A stretch of DNA of 64,000 nt from Rhodopseudomonas palustris (GTDB taxonomy: Bacteria; Pseudomonadota; Alphaproteobacteria; Rhizobiales; Xanthobacteraceae), in the NCBI RefSeq assembly GCF_013415845.1, contig NZ_CP058907.1:2046001-2110000 (forward strand). Direction: 5' to 3'. Position 1 is the stretch's first letter. Each line of letters begins with the position of its first letter. The notes beneath the pieces are model-generated. The model made no database searches and was not told the origin of the DNA. It worked only from the letters and a program-made list of their open reading frames with translations. This document shows positions 33,957-44,700 of the stretch, in pieces. The position numbers were made by a program, and so were the translations under genes.

Positions 33957-35255
33957 GTGAAAAGCCGCATGTTTATGGGACGTCAAAAGCGACAGGAGCT
34001 GCTGCAGAAGGCCGAATGGCTCGACACCCTCTCGCTTCACTGCGGCATCGGATTGTGGGACGCGATCCTGTACGAAGGCGATGCGATGCATCCCAAGGCC
34101 CGGTGGACCTGGTCGTCCGAGTTTCGCCGGCTGTGCGGCTACAGTTCTGAAGCCGAGTTTCCCAACGTCGTGCAATCCTGGTCGGATCGCCTGCATCCCG
34201 ACGATGTCGCGCCGACCTTCGCGGCGTTCACCCAGACCTGCCAGACCGGCATCGGTTACGACGTGAAGTATCGCCTCAAGGTCAAGGACGGCAGCTATCG
34301 CTGGTTCCGTGCGACCGGCGGTGTCGTGCTCGACGAGAACCGTAAGCCGCGGCGCGCCTGCGGTTCGCTGGTCGACATCGACGAACTGGTGAAGGCGGAA
34401 AACCAGAAGCGCGACTCGATCCATCAGCTCGCCAACGATTTCGAAGGCGCCATCGGCAAGATCGTCAGGACCGTGTCGTCGGCTTCCGCCGACCTCGAAA
34501 GCTCGGCACGTCAGCTCGCGACCACGGCCGACACCTCGCAGCACCTCGCCGGCAACGTCGCGGCGGCCTCCGAAGAAGCCACCAGCAACGTGCAGTCGGT
34601 GGCATCGGCGACTGATCAGCTGTCGTCTTCGATCCGCGAGATCAGTCAGCAGGTTCAGGAATCCGCGCGGATCGCCGGCGAGGCGGTCGGCCAGGCGCGC
34701 AACACCACCGATCGCGTCAGCGAACTGTCGAAGGCCGCGACGCGGATCGGCGACGTCGTCGAACTGATCAACACCATCGCGGGCCAGACCAATCTGCTGG
34801 CGCTGAATGCCACCATCGAGGCGGCGCGCGCCGGCGAAGCCGGGCGAGGCTTCTCGGTCGTCGCCGCCGAAGTGAAGGCGCTCGCCGAGCAGACCGCGAA
34901 GGCCACAGGCGAGATCGGCCAACAGATCAGCCGCATCCAGTCGGCGACGCAGGAGTCGGTCGGCGCGATCAGCGAGATCAGCGGCACCATCGAGAAGCTG
35001 TCCGAAATCTCCGCGCACATCGCGTCGGCGGTCGAAGAGCAGGGCGCGGCGACGCAGGAGATCTCGCGCAACATTCAGCAGACCGCGCAAGGCACCGAGC
35101 GCGTCTCCGCCACCATCCTGGATGTCCGGCGCGGCGCGGTCGAAACCGGCACGTCATCCACGCAGCTGCTCTCGTCCGCGCAGTCGCTGTCGCAGGAGAG
35201 CGGCCGGTTGGAGGACGAAGTGAGCCGCTTCCTCCGCACCGTGCGCGCCTCGTAG
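33957..35255 (+). CDS. Soluble PAS-domain methyl-accepting chemotaxis protein
   Basis: A 432-residue chemoreceptor without any membrane segment. Residues ~18-140 are a PAS_3 domain ([41 protein letters not shown]). The rest is a signalling coiled coil with the hairpin tip ETN-like core [20 protein letters not shown] and [17 protein letters not shown]. It starts at a GTG (33957) or an ATG twelve bases later. It should act in the cytoplasm and sense a redox or small-molecule cue. No che genes are near. It separates a response regulator from its likely kinase, and a strong terminator follows. Confidence 0.92.
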   Translation: MKSRMFMGRQKRQELLQKAEWLDTLSLHCGIGLWDAILYEGDAMHPKARWTWSSEFRRLCGYSSEAEFPNVVQSWSDRLHPDDVAPTFAAFTQTCQTGIGYDVKYRLKVKDGSYRWFRATGGVVLDENRKPRRACGSLVDIDELVKAENQKRDSIHQLANDFEGAIGKIVRTVSSASADLESSARQLATTADTSQHLAGNVAAASEEATSNVQSVASATDQLSSSIREISQQVQESARIAGEAVGQARNTTDRVSELSKAATRIGDVVELINTIAGQTNLLALNATIEAARAGEAGRGFSVVAAEVKALAEQTAKATGEIGQQISRIQSATQESVGAISEISGTIEKLSEISAHIASAVEEQGAATQEISRNIQQTAQGTERVSATILDVRRGAVETGTSSTQLLSSAQSLSQESGRLEDEVSRFLRTVRAS

Positions 35256-35294
35256 CGACGCCGCAGCGGCGGACTATTCCAGCTATCACTCAGA

Positions 35295-35333
35295 CCGAGG
35301 CGTCGTCCCACAGGACGGCGCCTCGGTTTTTTT
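35295..35333 (+). terminator. Intrinsic terminator after the chemoreceptor gene
   Basis: CCGAGGCGTCGTCC and GGACGGCGCCTCGG form a 14-bp stem with one mismatch and a CACA loop, followed by a run of seven Ts. It is a textbook rho-independent terminator 40 bases after the chemoreceptor stop. It shows that the kinase gene at 35468 has its own promoter. Confidence 0.92.
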
Positions 35334-35467
35334 ATGTCTGGGCCTTCAGTCATGCAGACAATTGGCGCGCTACTTGAACGATTTGTCACTTTGGATTCAG
35401 GCCCGGAGTGTCTAGTTTGCGGGCATGAAAACTCTTCAACAGCAGCGCTGCCGCCGGGACGTGATCC

Positions 35468-36916
35468 GTGACCGCCTTCGGTAAACTGATCCGAACCACC
35501 GCGTTTCGGCTGACGCTGGTCTATCTGTTTCTGTTCGGTCTGTTCGCAGCCTCGCTGGTCGCGTACTTCGCCTGGACAACGCGCAAGCTGATCACCGATC
35601 AGATCACCACCACGGTCGATGCCGAGATTGCCGAGATCAACGACATCTACGGCCGACGCGGCTTGCGCGGCGTGGTGTTCACGCTGGAGAACCGCGCGCT
35701 GCGGCCGGGCGCCAATCTCTATCTGGTCACCACGCCGGCAGGGCAGGCAGTCGCCGGCAACGTCGGCGCGCTGGCGCCGGGGGTGATGAGCAAGAACGGC
35801 TGGAGCGAGACCTTCTATCGCCGCCTCGACGATCAGGAGCGTTCCGATCACCGCGCGCTGGTGCGCGTCACCGAGCTGTCGAGCGGGTTTCGCCTGCTCG
35901 TCGGTCGCGATCTCGAAGAGCGGAGACGGCTGAACAAAGTGGTGCGCTCGGCGGCGCAATGGTCGGTGCTGATCGTGGTCGTGCTCGGCCTCGGCGGCGG
36001 CGTGTTTGCGGCGCGCCGCGTGCTGCGGCGGATCGATGCGATGACCGGCACCACGCAGCGGATCATGGCGGGCGACCTGTCGGGCCGGTTGCCGGTCGGG
36101 CGCAGCGGCGACGAGCTCGACCGCCTGGCGGAAAATCTCAATGCGATGCTGGAGCGGATCGAAGCTCTGATGTCGGGCATGAAGGAAGTCTCCGACAACA
36201 TCGCGCACGACCTCAAGACGCCGCTGACGCGGCTGCGCAACCGCGCCGAGGAGGCGCTGGCGCGCGCTGCCAATGAATCCGATTATCGCGTCGCGCTGGA
36301 GCGCACGATCGAGGAGTCCGACGGCCTGATCCGCACCTTCAACGCGCTGTTGATGATCGCTCGCGCCGAAGCCGGCTACGCCAGCGGCGACATGACCGAT
36401 TTCGACGCCGCCGAGATTGCGCGCGACATCCACGAACTGTACGAGCCGCTCGCCGAAGACAACGCGCTCACCCTGCAGGTCGAGGCTCTGGCTGCGCCGG
36501 TCCGGGGCAATCGCGAATTGATCAGCCAGGCGCTCGCCAATCTGGTCGAGAACGCGATCAAATACGGCAAGCCGCAGCCGGCTGCCGAGGCTGACGTTCC
36601 TGCCGCCACCGGCACCGTCCAGATCGAGGCGCGGCGCGACGGCGATCAGGTGCTGCTCAGCGTCACCGACCACGGCATCGGCATTCCGGAAGGCGATCGC
36701 AAGCACGCGATCGAGCGCTTCGTTCGGCTCGAGGCCAGCCGCACGCTGCCGGGCTCCGGGCTCGGCCTCAGCCTCGCTTCGGCGGTGGCGCGGCTGCACG
36801 GTGGCGAACTGCGACTCGCCGACGCGGACCCGGGTTTGCGCGCCACGCTTGCAATTCCGGCCCGCACGGGCGAAGGACAGGCCTCCGCAACAACTCTCGA
36901 ACCGGCGCCGGCATGA
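35468..36916 (+). CDS. Sensor histidine kinase upstream of glnE
   Basis: A 482-residue kinase with a GTG start. It has two membrane segments (about residues 12-35 and 158-178) around a short periplasmic loop. A HAMP domain follows (RRVLRRIDAMTGTTQRIMAG), then the phosphoacceptor His in DNIAHDLKTPLTRLR (about 238-252), the N box in LVENAIKYG and the G2 box GSGLGLSLASAVARLHGG. It is likely the partner of the regulator at 33054, although a chemoreceptor gene and a terminator separate them. Its stop overlaps the glnE start by ATGA, so the two are coupled. Confidence 0.88.
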   Translation: MTAFGKLIRTTAFRLTLVYLFLFGLFAASLVAYFAWTTRKLITDQITTTVDAEIAEINDIYGRRGLRGVVFTLENRALRPGANLYLVTTPAGQAVAGNVGALAPGVMSKNGWSETFYRRLDDQERSDHRALVRVTELSSGFRLLVGRDLEERRRLNKVVRSAAQWSVLIVVVLGLGGGVFAARRVLRRIDAMTGTTQRIMAGDLSGRLPVGRSGDELDRLAENLNAMLERIEALMSGMKEVSDNIAHDLKTPLTRLRNRAEEALARAANESDYRVALERTIEESDGLIRTFNALLMIARAEAGYASGDMTDFDAAEIARDIHELYEPLAEDNALTLQVEALAAPVRGNRELISQALANLVENAIKYGKPQPAAEADVPAATGTVQIEARRDGDQVLLSVTDHGIGIPEGDRKHAIERFVRLEASRTLPGSGLGLSLASAVARLHGGELRLADADPGLRATLAIPARTGEGQASATTLEPAPA

Positions 36917-39885
36917 TTTTTTCCGCGATCACCGCGGACCTCGACAACACCGCTTTGGCCGCGCGCTTCGGCGCCGGACCGCGCCTGTACGATCCCGTAC
37001 TGGCTGCGGAGCGTTGGGCTGGCTGGCTAGTCGATCTTGCGCCTGAACAGGCTGATGCGATCGCGGCCCTCGGCAACGCGTTTCCCGACCTGCAGATCGC
37101 ACTGCAATCGATCGCCGAGGCTTCGCCGTATCTGTTCGATCTGATCCGCGGCGATCCGGTGCGGCTGCTGCGCGTTCTGCGCGGCGCTCCGGAACAGCGG
37201 CTCGCCAAGCTGCTCGAAGACGCCGAGACGTTCGTCGCTGCGGCGTCGGCCGAAGACGAGGTGATGGCGGCGCTGCGCCGGCTGAAGGCCGAGGCTGCGC
37301 TGCTGATCGCGCTGTGCGATATCGGCGGGATCTGGCCGGTGATGCAGGTGACGCAGGCGCTCACTGATCTCGCCGGCCGCTCGGTGCAGATGGCGCTGCG
37401 CTTCCTGCTGCGCCTGGAGGCCGGCCGCGGCCGGATCGTGCCGCCCAATCCCGATTGCCCGGAGCAGGGCTCCGGCCTGATCGTGCTGGCGATGGGCAAG
37501 ATGGGTGCCGGCGAGCTGAACTACTCGAGCGACATCGACCTGATCGTATTCTACGAGCTCGATGCGCCGACGCTCGCGCCCGACATCGAACCGCAGCCGT
37601 TCTTTGTGCGCGTGACCCAGGGGCTCAGCCGGATCCTGCAGCAGCGGCGCGGCGACGGCTACGTGTTCCGCGTCGACCTGCGACTGCGGCCCGATCCGGC
37701 GTCGACGCCGGTGGCGCTCTCGACGGTGTCGGCGCTCGATTACTACGAACGCGAAGGCCGCACTTGGGAACGCGCCGCGATGATCAAGGCGCGGCCCTGC
37801 GCCGGAGATCTCGTCGCAGGCGACGCGCTGCTGTCGGAGATCGCCCCGTTCGTCTGGCGCAAGCATCTCGACTTCGCCGCGCTGTCCGACGTCCACGACA
37901 TGAAGCGGCAGATGCAGACCTATCGCGGCCAGACCGAGATTGCTGTCGAGGGCCACAACGTCAAGGTCGGCCGCGGCGGCATCCGCGAGATCGAGTTCTT
38001 CGCCCAGACCCAGCAACTGATCGCCGGCGGCCGGCATCCGGAATTGCGGGTGCGGCCGACGCTCGAGGCGTTGGAAATCCTGGCGGCGCGCAACTGGATC
38101 ACCATCCAGGCACGCGACGAGCTGACCGAAGCGTATCTGTTCCTGCGCAAGGTCGAGCACCGCGTGCAGATGATCGCCGACGAGCAGACCCACGCGCTGC
38201 CCGACACCGTCGAGGCGATCGAACGGTTTTCGCGTTTCCTCGGCTACGACAGCCGGGACTCGTTTGCGCGCGATCTGCTCGGCTATCTCGAACGGGTGCA
38301 GGGCCATTACGCCAAGCTGTTCGAGGGCGATCCGACCGGCACCGCCAAGCTGCCGCCGGTCGATTACGGCGCCGGTCCTGAAGACACGCGGCTGCTCGAT
38401 CACCTGCTGTCGCTCGGCTACAAGAAGCCGCTGATGATCGCGACCACGCTGCAGCAGTGGATGACCGGCGGCTATCGCGTGCTCAAGGTCGAGACCACGC
38501 AGCGCGCATTCCGCGAATTCGTGCCGGCGCTGATCGAGGAGCTGGCGCGCGCCGAACAGCCGGACGACGCCGTCAATGCGTTCGATCGCCTGCTGCAGGC
38601 GCTGCATCGCGGCGGCCGGCTGATTTCGCTGCTGAGCCAGAACCGCGAACTCTTGACGCTGGTGGCGCTGGTGCTCGGCGCCGCGCCGCGGCTCGGCGAC
38701 ATGCTGGCACGGCAGCCGCAGATTCTCGACGGCCTGATCGACCCGCGGTTCTTCGGCGCCATGCCGGATCAAACCGAACTGTCGGCGCGGCTGGCCGTCA
38801 CGCTGGCGGATGCGGGGTCGTACGAAGAGTTTCTCGATCGGCTGCGGCTGTTCGGACAGGAGAGCCTGTTCCTGATCGGCACGCGGATTCTGTCCGGCAC
38901 GGTTCCGACCCAGCAGGCGGCGGTGGCATTCGCCGATGTCGCCGAAGGCATCGTCGGCACGGTGCATGGCCTGGTCAGCGAGCAGTTCGCCTCGACCTAC
39001 GGCCGGGTCAAAGGACAGCAGACCGCGATCTTGGCGATGGGCAAGCTCGGCAGCCGCGAGATGACGGCGTCGTCCGATCTCGACCTGATCCTGATCTATG
39101 ATTTCGACGACGATCAGCCCGACAGTGACGGCGAACGCTCGCTGCACGGTGCGCAATACTTCGCTCGGTTCACCCAGCGGCTGATCTCGGCGTTCACCAC
39201 GCGGACCAATTACGGCGTGCTGTACGACGTCGACATGCGGCTCCGGCCGTCGGGCCGCGCCGGTCCGGTGGCGTCGCGGCTGGATGCGTTCGCCGCCTAT
39301 CAGGAGCAGGAAGCCTGGACCTGGGAGCATCTGGCGCTGACCCGGGCGCGGGTGATCTCGGCCGCGCCGGAGTTTCGCAGCAGGATTGAGCAGGTGATCC
39401 GTGCGGTGCTGACGCGGCCGCGCGACGCGGCGATCATCGCCAACGACGTCGCCGAAATGCGCCGCGCGATCGCGCAGGAGAAGGGCGAGGACGACGTCTG
39501 GGATCTGAAATATGCAGCCGGCGGCATGGTCGATATCGACTTCATCGCGCAGTATCTGCAGCTCGTGCATGCGCACGAGGCGGCCGACATCCTGCACGTC
39601 AACACGCTGTCGGCTCTCGATAATGCCAACCGGCTCGGCTTCCTGACGCAGGCCGATGCCGAAGTGCTGCGGCCCGCAGCGCGGCTGTATCAGAACCTGA
39701 CGCAGATCCTGCGGCTGTGCGTCAGCGAGAAGTTCAATCCGGACACCGCCGGCGACGATCTGTTGCGGGTGATGGTGCGCGCCGGCGACGCGCCGGACTT
39801 CTCGTCGTTGCAGGCGCGGGTGAAAGAGACCCAGTCCGACGTTCGCGCGATCTTCAACCGCCTGATCGGCGGCGAGGACGCTTAG
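36913..39885 (+). CDS. glnE: Bifunctional glutamine synthetase adenylyltransferase/adenylyl-removing enzyme
   Basis: A 990-residue enzyme that adds or removes AMP on glutamine synthetase in response to PII, tuning ammonia assimilation. The two nucleotidyltransferase domains are visible: GELNYSSDIDLIVFYE (about residue 199 on, adenylyl-removing half) and GSREMTASSDLDLILIYD (about 714 on, adenylylating half). The central regulatory region and helical C-terminus have normal length. It overlaps the kinase gene by 4 bases. The arrangement kinase-glnE is shared with relatives. Confidence 0.96.
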   Translation: MIFSAITADLDNTALAARFGAGPRLYDPVLAAERWAGWLVDLAPEQADAIAALGNAFPDLQIALQSIAEASPYLFDLIRGDPVRLLRVLRGAPEQRLAKLLEDAETFVAAASAEDEVMAALRRLKAEAALLIALCDIGGIWPVMQVTQALTDLAGRSVQMALRFLLRLEAGRGRIVPPNPDCPEQGSGLIVLAMGKMGAGELNYSSDIDLIVFYELDAPTLAPDIEPQPFFVRVTQGLSRILQQRRGDGYVFRVDLRLRPDPASTPVALSTVSALDYYEREGRTWERAAMIKARPCAGDLVAGDALLSEIAPFVWRKHLDFAALSDVHDMKRQMQTYRGQTEIAVEGHNVKVGRGGIREIEFFAQTQQLIAGGRHPELRVRPTLEALEILAARNWITIQARDELTEAYLFLRKVEHRVQMIADEQTHALPDTVEAIERFSRFLGYDSRDSFARDLLGYLERVQGHYAKLFEGDPTGTAKLPPVDYGAGPEDTRLLDHLLSLGYKKPLMIATTLQQWMTGGYRVLKVETTQRAFREFVPALIEELARAEQPDDAVNAFDRLLQALHRGGRLISLLSQNRELLTLVALVLGAAPRLGDMLARQPQILDGLIDPRFFGAMPDQTELSARLAVTLADAGSYEEFLDRLRLFGQESLFLIGTRILSGTVPTQQAAVAFADVAEGIVGTVHGLVSEQFASTYGRVKGQQTAILAMGKLGSREMTASSDLDLILIYDFDDDQPDSDGERSLHGAQYFARFTQRLISAFTTRTNYGVLYDVDMRLRPSGRAGPVASRLDAFAAYQEQEAWTWEHLALTRARVISAAPEFRSRIEQVIRAVLTRPRDAAIIANDVAEMRRAIAQEKGEDDVWDLKYAAGGMVDIDFIAQYLQLVHAHEAADILHVNTLSALDNANRLGFLTQADAEVLRPAARLYQNLTQILRLCVSEKFNPDTAGDDLLRVMVRAGDAPDFSSLQARVKETQSDVRAIFNRLIGGEDA

Positions 39886-39943
39886 GGCGCAGTTGCGTGC
39901 GCCGCAGGTTTCTCGAGCGGGGAGTTGTAATCGTCCGGAGCGA

Positions 39944-40195
39944 TTACTTCGCGGCGTCGGCAGAGGGCAGCTGTTCGCAATCCATCGAATACACCAGCTT
40001 GCCGCTCGCGGTCTGGCCGATCGGCTTGCAGCCGGTCACGCCATCGTCGATCGGAGCCGCGATGGAGGCGGGCGCCGTCGCCGGTGCCTCGTCCTGCTTG
40101 GACATGACGATGTAGCCGATGCCGACCGCGGCGCCGACGAACGCCAGTCGAAACATCCAGACCGAGGTCTGGTGGAAGGCGGTGCTGAAATCCAC
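39944..40195 (-). CDS. Small single-TM protein, unknown function
   Basis: An 83-residue protein convergent with glnE. One membrane helix at about residues 13-31 (WMFRLAFVGAAVGIGYIVMS) is followed by a short polar domain with two cysteines (GCKPIG and MDCEQLP), which suggests a periplasmic disulfide. A longer in-frame start cannot be excluded. I recognise no family. It stands alone between glnE and the AraC regulator. Confidence 0.6.
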   Translation of the reverse strand: MDFSTAFHQTSVWMFRLAFVGAAVGIGYIVMSKQDEAPATAPASIAAPIDDGVTGCKPIGQTASGKLVYSMDCEQLPSADAAK

Positions 40196-40295
40196 GCCGG
40201 GCTCCTCGCATCAATCGTCGGTTCGCTCTTACACGGCCGCTCCGAACGCGGACAAGCCGGATTTTAGACTAGAGCGTTGCTCGGAATGCTGTAGC

Positions 40296-41318
40296 TCAGA
40301 CGGCCTGCCTGAACGGATCGCGCGCCACCGCGGTCCACCATTGCTGCACCACCGCCGGGCTGGTGAGCTGGATCGCCGCCGAGGCATCGAGCTGCGCCTT
40401 GCGATAGGCGCTGGCGGTGATGCCGAACCGGGCGCGGAACGAGCGGCTGAAATGCGCCTCGCTCTTGAACCCGAGATCGGAGGCGAGGCGTGACAGCCGC
40501 CGCGTCTCCACCGGATCGGCGAGCGCCGCCTGCACCGCGAGCAGCCGGCGTTCCTGGACGTAACGCATCACCCCACCGCGCTCGGCGAACAGCCGGTAGA
40601 GCGAGGCGCGCGACACGTCGAGCTGCTGCGCCAGCCAGTCAGGCGACAGCTCCGGCAGCGCAAGATTGTCGCGGATCAGCGCCTCGGTCAGCGCCAGGAT
40701 GGTCTCGTCGGCGCCGCGTTGCGGGGCGAGGTCGGTTTCTGCGGACGGCGCCAGCAGCCGACGCAGAAAGTCGGCGGTCTCCGCTACTGTCGTTGCCACG
40801 TCGGCCTCGGTGAGCTGCGCGCTGCGCTCCTGCAGCGAACGGATATAGGCGGCGAGCAGGTCGTTGCGCAGCGGATCGAGCTTCGGCTTGAGCGCGTGCA
40901 GCGGCAGCCCCGCGAGCAGCTTGCGCGGCACGATCAGGCACATCGTGTTCGACGCGAATGCCCGGGTCGAGATCGGGCAGGCGAGATCGATCAGCGCCAC
41001 CTTGCCGGGGCCGATCACGGTCTGCTGCCGCGTCACTTCACCGTTGAAGCCGCCGGACACGTAGAGGTGCAGCAGCAGGTGATCCGGCGTCACCGCGATG
41101 CGCTGGGCATCGCGGACGAAATCCTGGGCGTTGAACGCGACCTTGGCGACCACCAGGTCGCCGATGATGATGCCGTAGGCCGATCCGGTCGGCGTCTTCC
41201 GGCTCGGCCCGCAGGGGCGCGGCTCGAACAGCGGCGAGATCACCGCACGCCAGGTCGCGAACGCGTTGGCCTCGTCGAGGCCGGAGGTCACGTAATAAAG
41301 GCGGGGAAGGGACGCCAT
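40296..41318 (-). CDS. AraC-family transcriptional regulator
   Basis: A 340-residue regulator with an N-terminal AraC_binding_2-like sensing domain (about residues 20-190) and a C-terminal double helix-turn-helix (about 225-320: LAQQLDVSRASLYRLFAERG, then LASDLGFKSEAHFSRSFRARFG). This is the type also seen in FeaR and NahR-like activators of aromatic or amine breakdown. It is divergent from the subtilisin autotransporter with a 400-base gap, and might control it. The inducer cannot be told from sequence. Confidence 0.88.
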   Translation of the reverse strand: MASLPRLYYVTSGLDEANAFATWRAVISPLFEPRPCGPSRKTPTGSAYGIIIGDLVVAKVAFNAQDFVRDAQRIAVTPDHLLLHLYVSGGFNGEVTRQQTVIGPGKVALIDLACPISTRAFASNTMCLIVPRKLLAGLPLHALKPKLDPLRNDLLAAYIRSLQERSAQLTEADVATTVAETADFLRRLLAPSAETDLAPQRGADETILALTEALIRDNLALPELSPDWLAQQLDVSRASLYRLFAERGGVMRYVQERRLLAVQAALADPVETRRLSRLASDLGFKSEAHFSRSFRARFGITASAYRKAQLDASAAIQLTSPAVVQQWWTAVARDPFRQAV

Positions 41319-41719
41319 CAGGTCGATTGATCTTCAAGCCGGCTCGATCAGGCCATCGGTATTGAGCTACGCTGGCGGCCAAGTGCTTTCAGCTTAGCGG
41401 TTTTTTCCGAGAAAGACGATGCGTCTCCGCGCCGCCAGCAGCGGGACGCGGTAGTCATGTATTGCGCGCTCCGCGTGTATCCGCGCCAAGGCGAATTGGT
41501 GGCCGACATTGCCGTCCCCTCCGGTTCTGAGACGCAAAGTCAAAGGAAAGCGCCGCCGTCAACCTGAATCCCGCCGCTCCACTCTGTCGCGACGCATTCG
41601 CACCGATCTAGAACTACGCGAACACCGGGGCGAAGTGTTCGTCAGTTCGCCGACCGGAGACGAACAGAAGACTGGGCATGCGCGGCTGAGGCGCCTGCCG
41701 AGACAGGAAGGGGAAGTCT
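41319..41719. promoter_or_regulatory. Divergent 400-base control region, AraC regulator / autotransporter
   Basis: No gene is seen. The region separates the AraC regulator from the autotransporter and is long enough for two promoters. A clear AGGAAGGGGAAG ribosome binding site lies just before the GTG of the autotransporter. I found no long palindrome or -35/-10 pair that I would defend. Confidence 0.45.
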
Positions 41720-44700
41720 GTGAGCACCGTGGGGCGTTTTCGTCATCTCTCGTCGCTGCTGTTGTGTACGACGTTTCTTGTCAGCGCTCCGATGTCAGCG
41801 GTGCTGTATGCGGCAGAGTCGCCTTCGAAATCGAAGTCGGTCGCCAGGTCTGTCTTGTCCCCTGAATTGGAGGCGAAGTTTTCCGATGCGATGCGGCAGG
41901 GCGAGCGCGCGCTGATCGCACAGGCTTACGACAGCACGTATCGCGATCCCGGGCTGCGCGACGCGGTGGTGCGCCACGTGTCTACACTGGCACCGACCGC
42001 GCTGCGCGACGTCACCACCGCCGCCGATCTCGGCGTGCTGACCTCCGGCCAGCGGATGGTGCTCGCGCCGAATGCCGCGCAGGTGCTGGCGACCCGCACC
42101 GCCTCGGCTTCGGGACTGACCGCGTCGTCGTATCAGAACGTCGCGATGGCGGTGAACAACTCGCCGAACCTGCCGAACCCGATGCCATCGAGGACCGAGC
42201 AGACCTGGAACCTGGATATGATCGGCGCCCAGGGCGCCTATAACCGCGGCTTCACCGGCGCCGGCGTCACCGTCACGGTCGCGGACACGGGCTTCGACAC
42301 CACCAATGCCGGCCTCGTCAACAAGCTCAGGACCAATCTCGGCAAGAACTACATGGTTGAGATCGGCAAGGCGTTCGATCCGAACGATCTCTCGCCGGAG
42401 AGCGCACAGAAAACTGACATCCATGGTTCGCACGTCGCCGGCATTATCGCGGCCGAGAAGTTCGACAATGTCGATGCGCATGGCGTCGCCTACGATGCCA
42501 GCATCATTCCGCTGCGCGCGATCGCCGAGAAAGGCTACACCACTTACGGGAACGTCGACTCCTCCGCGCTGGCGCTGAACTACTTCGCCGGCCTGAGCGG
42601 GACGATGGTCTATAACGCCAGCTACGGTCCGAACTCCGACGGTCTCACCAATCTGAAGCTATGGACCGTCGGAAACATCGACGACGAGGCGAATGCCGCG
42701 TTTAACGTCCTCAAGGCCGGCAAGATCATCGTCGCTGCCGCCGGCAACGACCGCGCCGACAATCCGATCGCCGCCCGCAATGCCAACGGCATTGCGCTGA
42801 TGCCGTTCTTCAATCCGGCGCACGCCGCGCTTGGTGTGTACGACGATCAGGGACAGCAGCTCGACGGATCTGCCCTTCAACATCAGCAGGGGCAGATTAT
42901 TTCGGTGATGTCGGTGGGCATCACCAAGGCGGCTGCGTCCTATTCGAATCTCTGCGGCGTGACCGCGAGCTGGTGCGTGGCCGCGCCCGGTGGCGATGAT
43001 GCGACGGGCGCGCTGGTTTATTCCACCGTGCCGGTGAACACCTACGGCTTCGCGCAAGGCACCTCGATGGCAGCGCCGACGGTGTCGGGCGCGATCGCGG
43101 TGCTGATCCAAGCTAACCCGAGCTACAACGCGCAGGACCTGTCGCGCCTGTTGTTCTCGAGCACCGAAGATCTCGGCGCGCCCGGCGTCGATGCTGTGTT
43201 CGGCTACGGCCTGATCCGGCTCGATCGGGCCACTGATGGTCCGACCACGCTCGCTGCTAACACGGCGGTGTCGGTGGTCGCCGACCAGACCACTTATTGG
43301 AGCCGGCTGCTCACCACCGACGGTGATTTCTCCAAGGTCGGCACCGGCATTCTGAGCATCTCGGGCCGGACCAACGCCGGCGGCAATGTGTTCGCGCAGC
43401 TCGGCACGCTGGCCGTCGACGGCACGCTGACGATGTCAGCCGGCCATCGCCTGGAAGTGGCACAGCCTGCAACCCTGGCCGGCTTCGGCACGATCGCCGG
43501 CGACACGGTGATCGCGGGTACGCTGTCGCCGGGCAAGATGGCCAATATCGGCGACCTCGTGAGCAACAACGTGGTGCCGGCCGGCACGGTGCTGAACGGC
43601 AACTCGGTCGGCTCGCTGACCTTCAACGGCAACGTCACGCTGACCTCGACCGCCACGACCCGGATCGACATCGACGGCTCGCTGATCGTGCCCGGCGGCC
43701 CCGGCACCTACGACAAGATCTACGTCACCGGCGCCGGCAACGTGTTCTATGCGGCCGGCACGCTGACGCCGGTGCTGCGCGGCAGCGTCGGCACCGTCAG
43801 CAACTACACGCCGGCGATCGGCACCGAGTTCGCCTTCGTACAGGCAACCGACGGCGCCAGCACGGCGGGCAGCTTCTCCAAGCTGGTGCAGCCGACGTCG
43901 GGGCTGCCGGCCAATGGCCGTTTCGACCTGATCTACAACCCGACGTCGATCACGCTGGTGGTGACGCCGTCGAGCTTCAGCCAGCTCGCCGATGCCGATA
44001 AGCTCGGCCCGACGCAGCGGTCGATCGCCGGCATCCTCGACAAGGATCGCGCCGCCTCGGGCGAGATGCCGACAGCCAACGAGAAAGCGCTGTATGACGC
44101 GCTGTACAAGCTCAACTCCGAGGCTGAGTTCGACAAGGCGCTGAATCAGCTTTCGGGTCCCGGCCAGCCGGCGATGGCGAGCGCGCCGCTGCAGGCTTTC
44201 ACCGGCTTCCTCGGCGCGATCGGCGATCGCCAGGACATGCTGACGTCCGGCAGCGAGATCGGCCAGAACGGCACCGCGCAATCGTTCGCGCTGTCATATG
44301 CAGGCCGCAACACGATGAGTGCCGGGACCAATGCGGCGATGAACGCGTTCGCCAGCATCTCGCCGGCCGAGCGGGTGCAGGACGGCTGGTCGGTGTGGGG
44401 CCAGGGCTTCGGCCGCAACAGCCGGGTCGGCGACAGCGGCGACCTGTCCGGTTCGAAGGCTGTCAGCGCCGGCTTCGCGGTCGGCGTCGATCGCCGGTTC
44501 TCCAACAGCTTCAACGCCGGTGGTGCATTCGGCTATACGCGCACCACGGCGACCAGCACCGACATGCAGGGCACCGTCGATACCTATGCGGGCGCTGCCT
44601 ATGCGAGCTGGACGCCGGGCGCCGCCGTGCTCGACTTCCGGATCGCGGCCGGTCCCAGCCAGATGGCGACCAGCCGCCAGATCCTGCTGTCGCCGACCAG

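Noticed and set aside
37027..39597. An 856-residue minus-strand frame inside glnE
   Set aside because: Antisense shadow of a full-length glnE with both nucleotidyltransferase motifs.
40285..40310. GTAGCTCAGACGG, resembling the D-arm of a tRNA
   Set aside because: No acceptor stem or T-arm can be formed and the AraC gene ends inside it at 40296.
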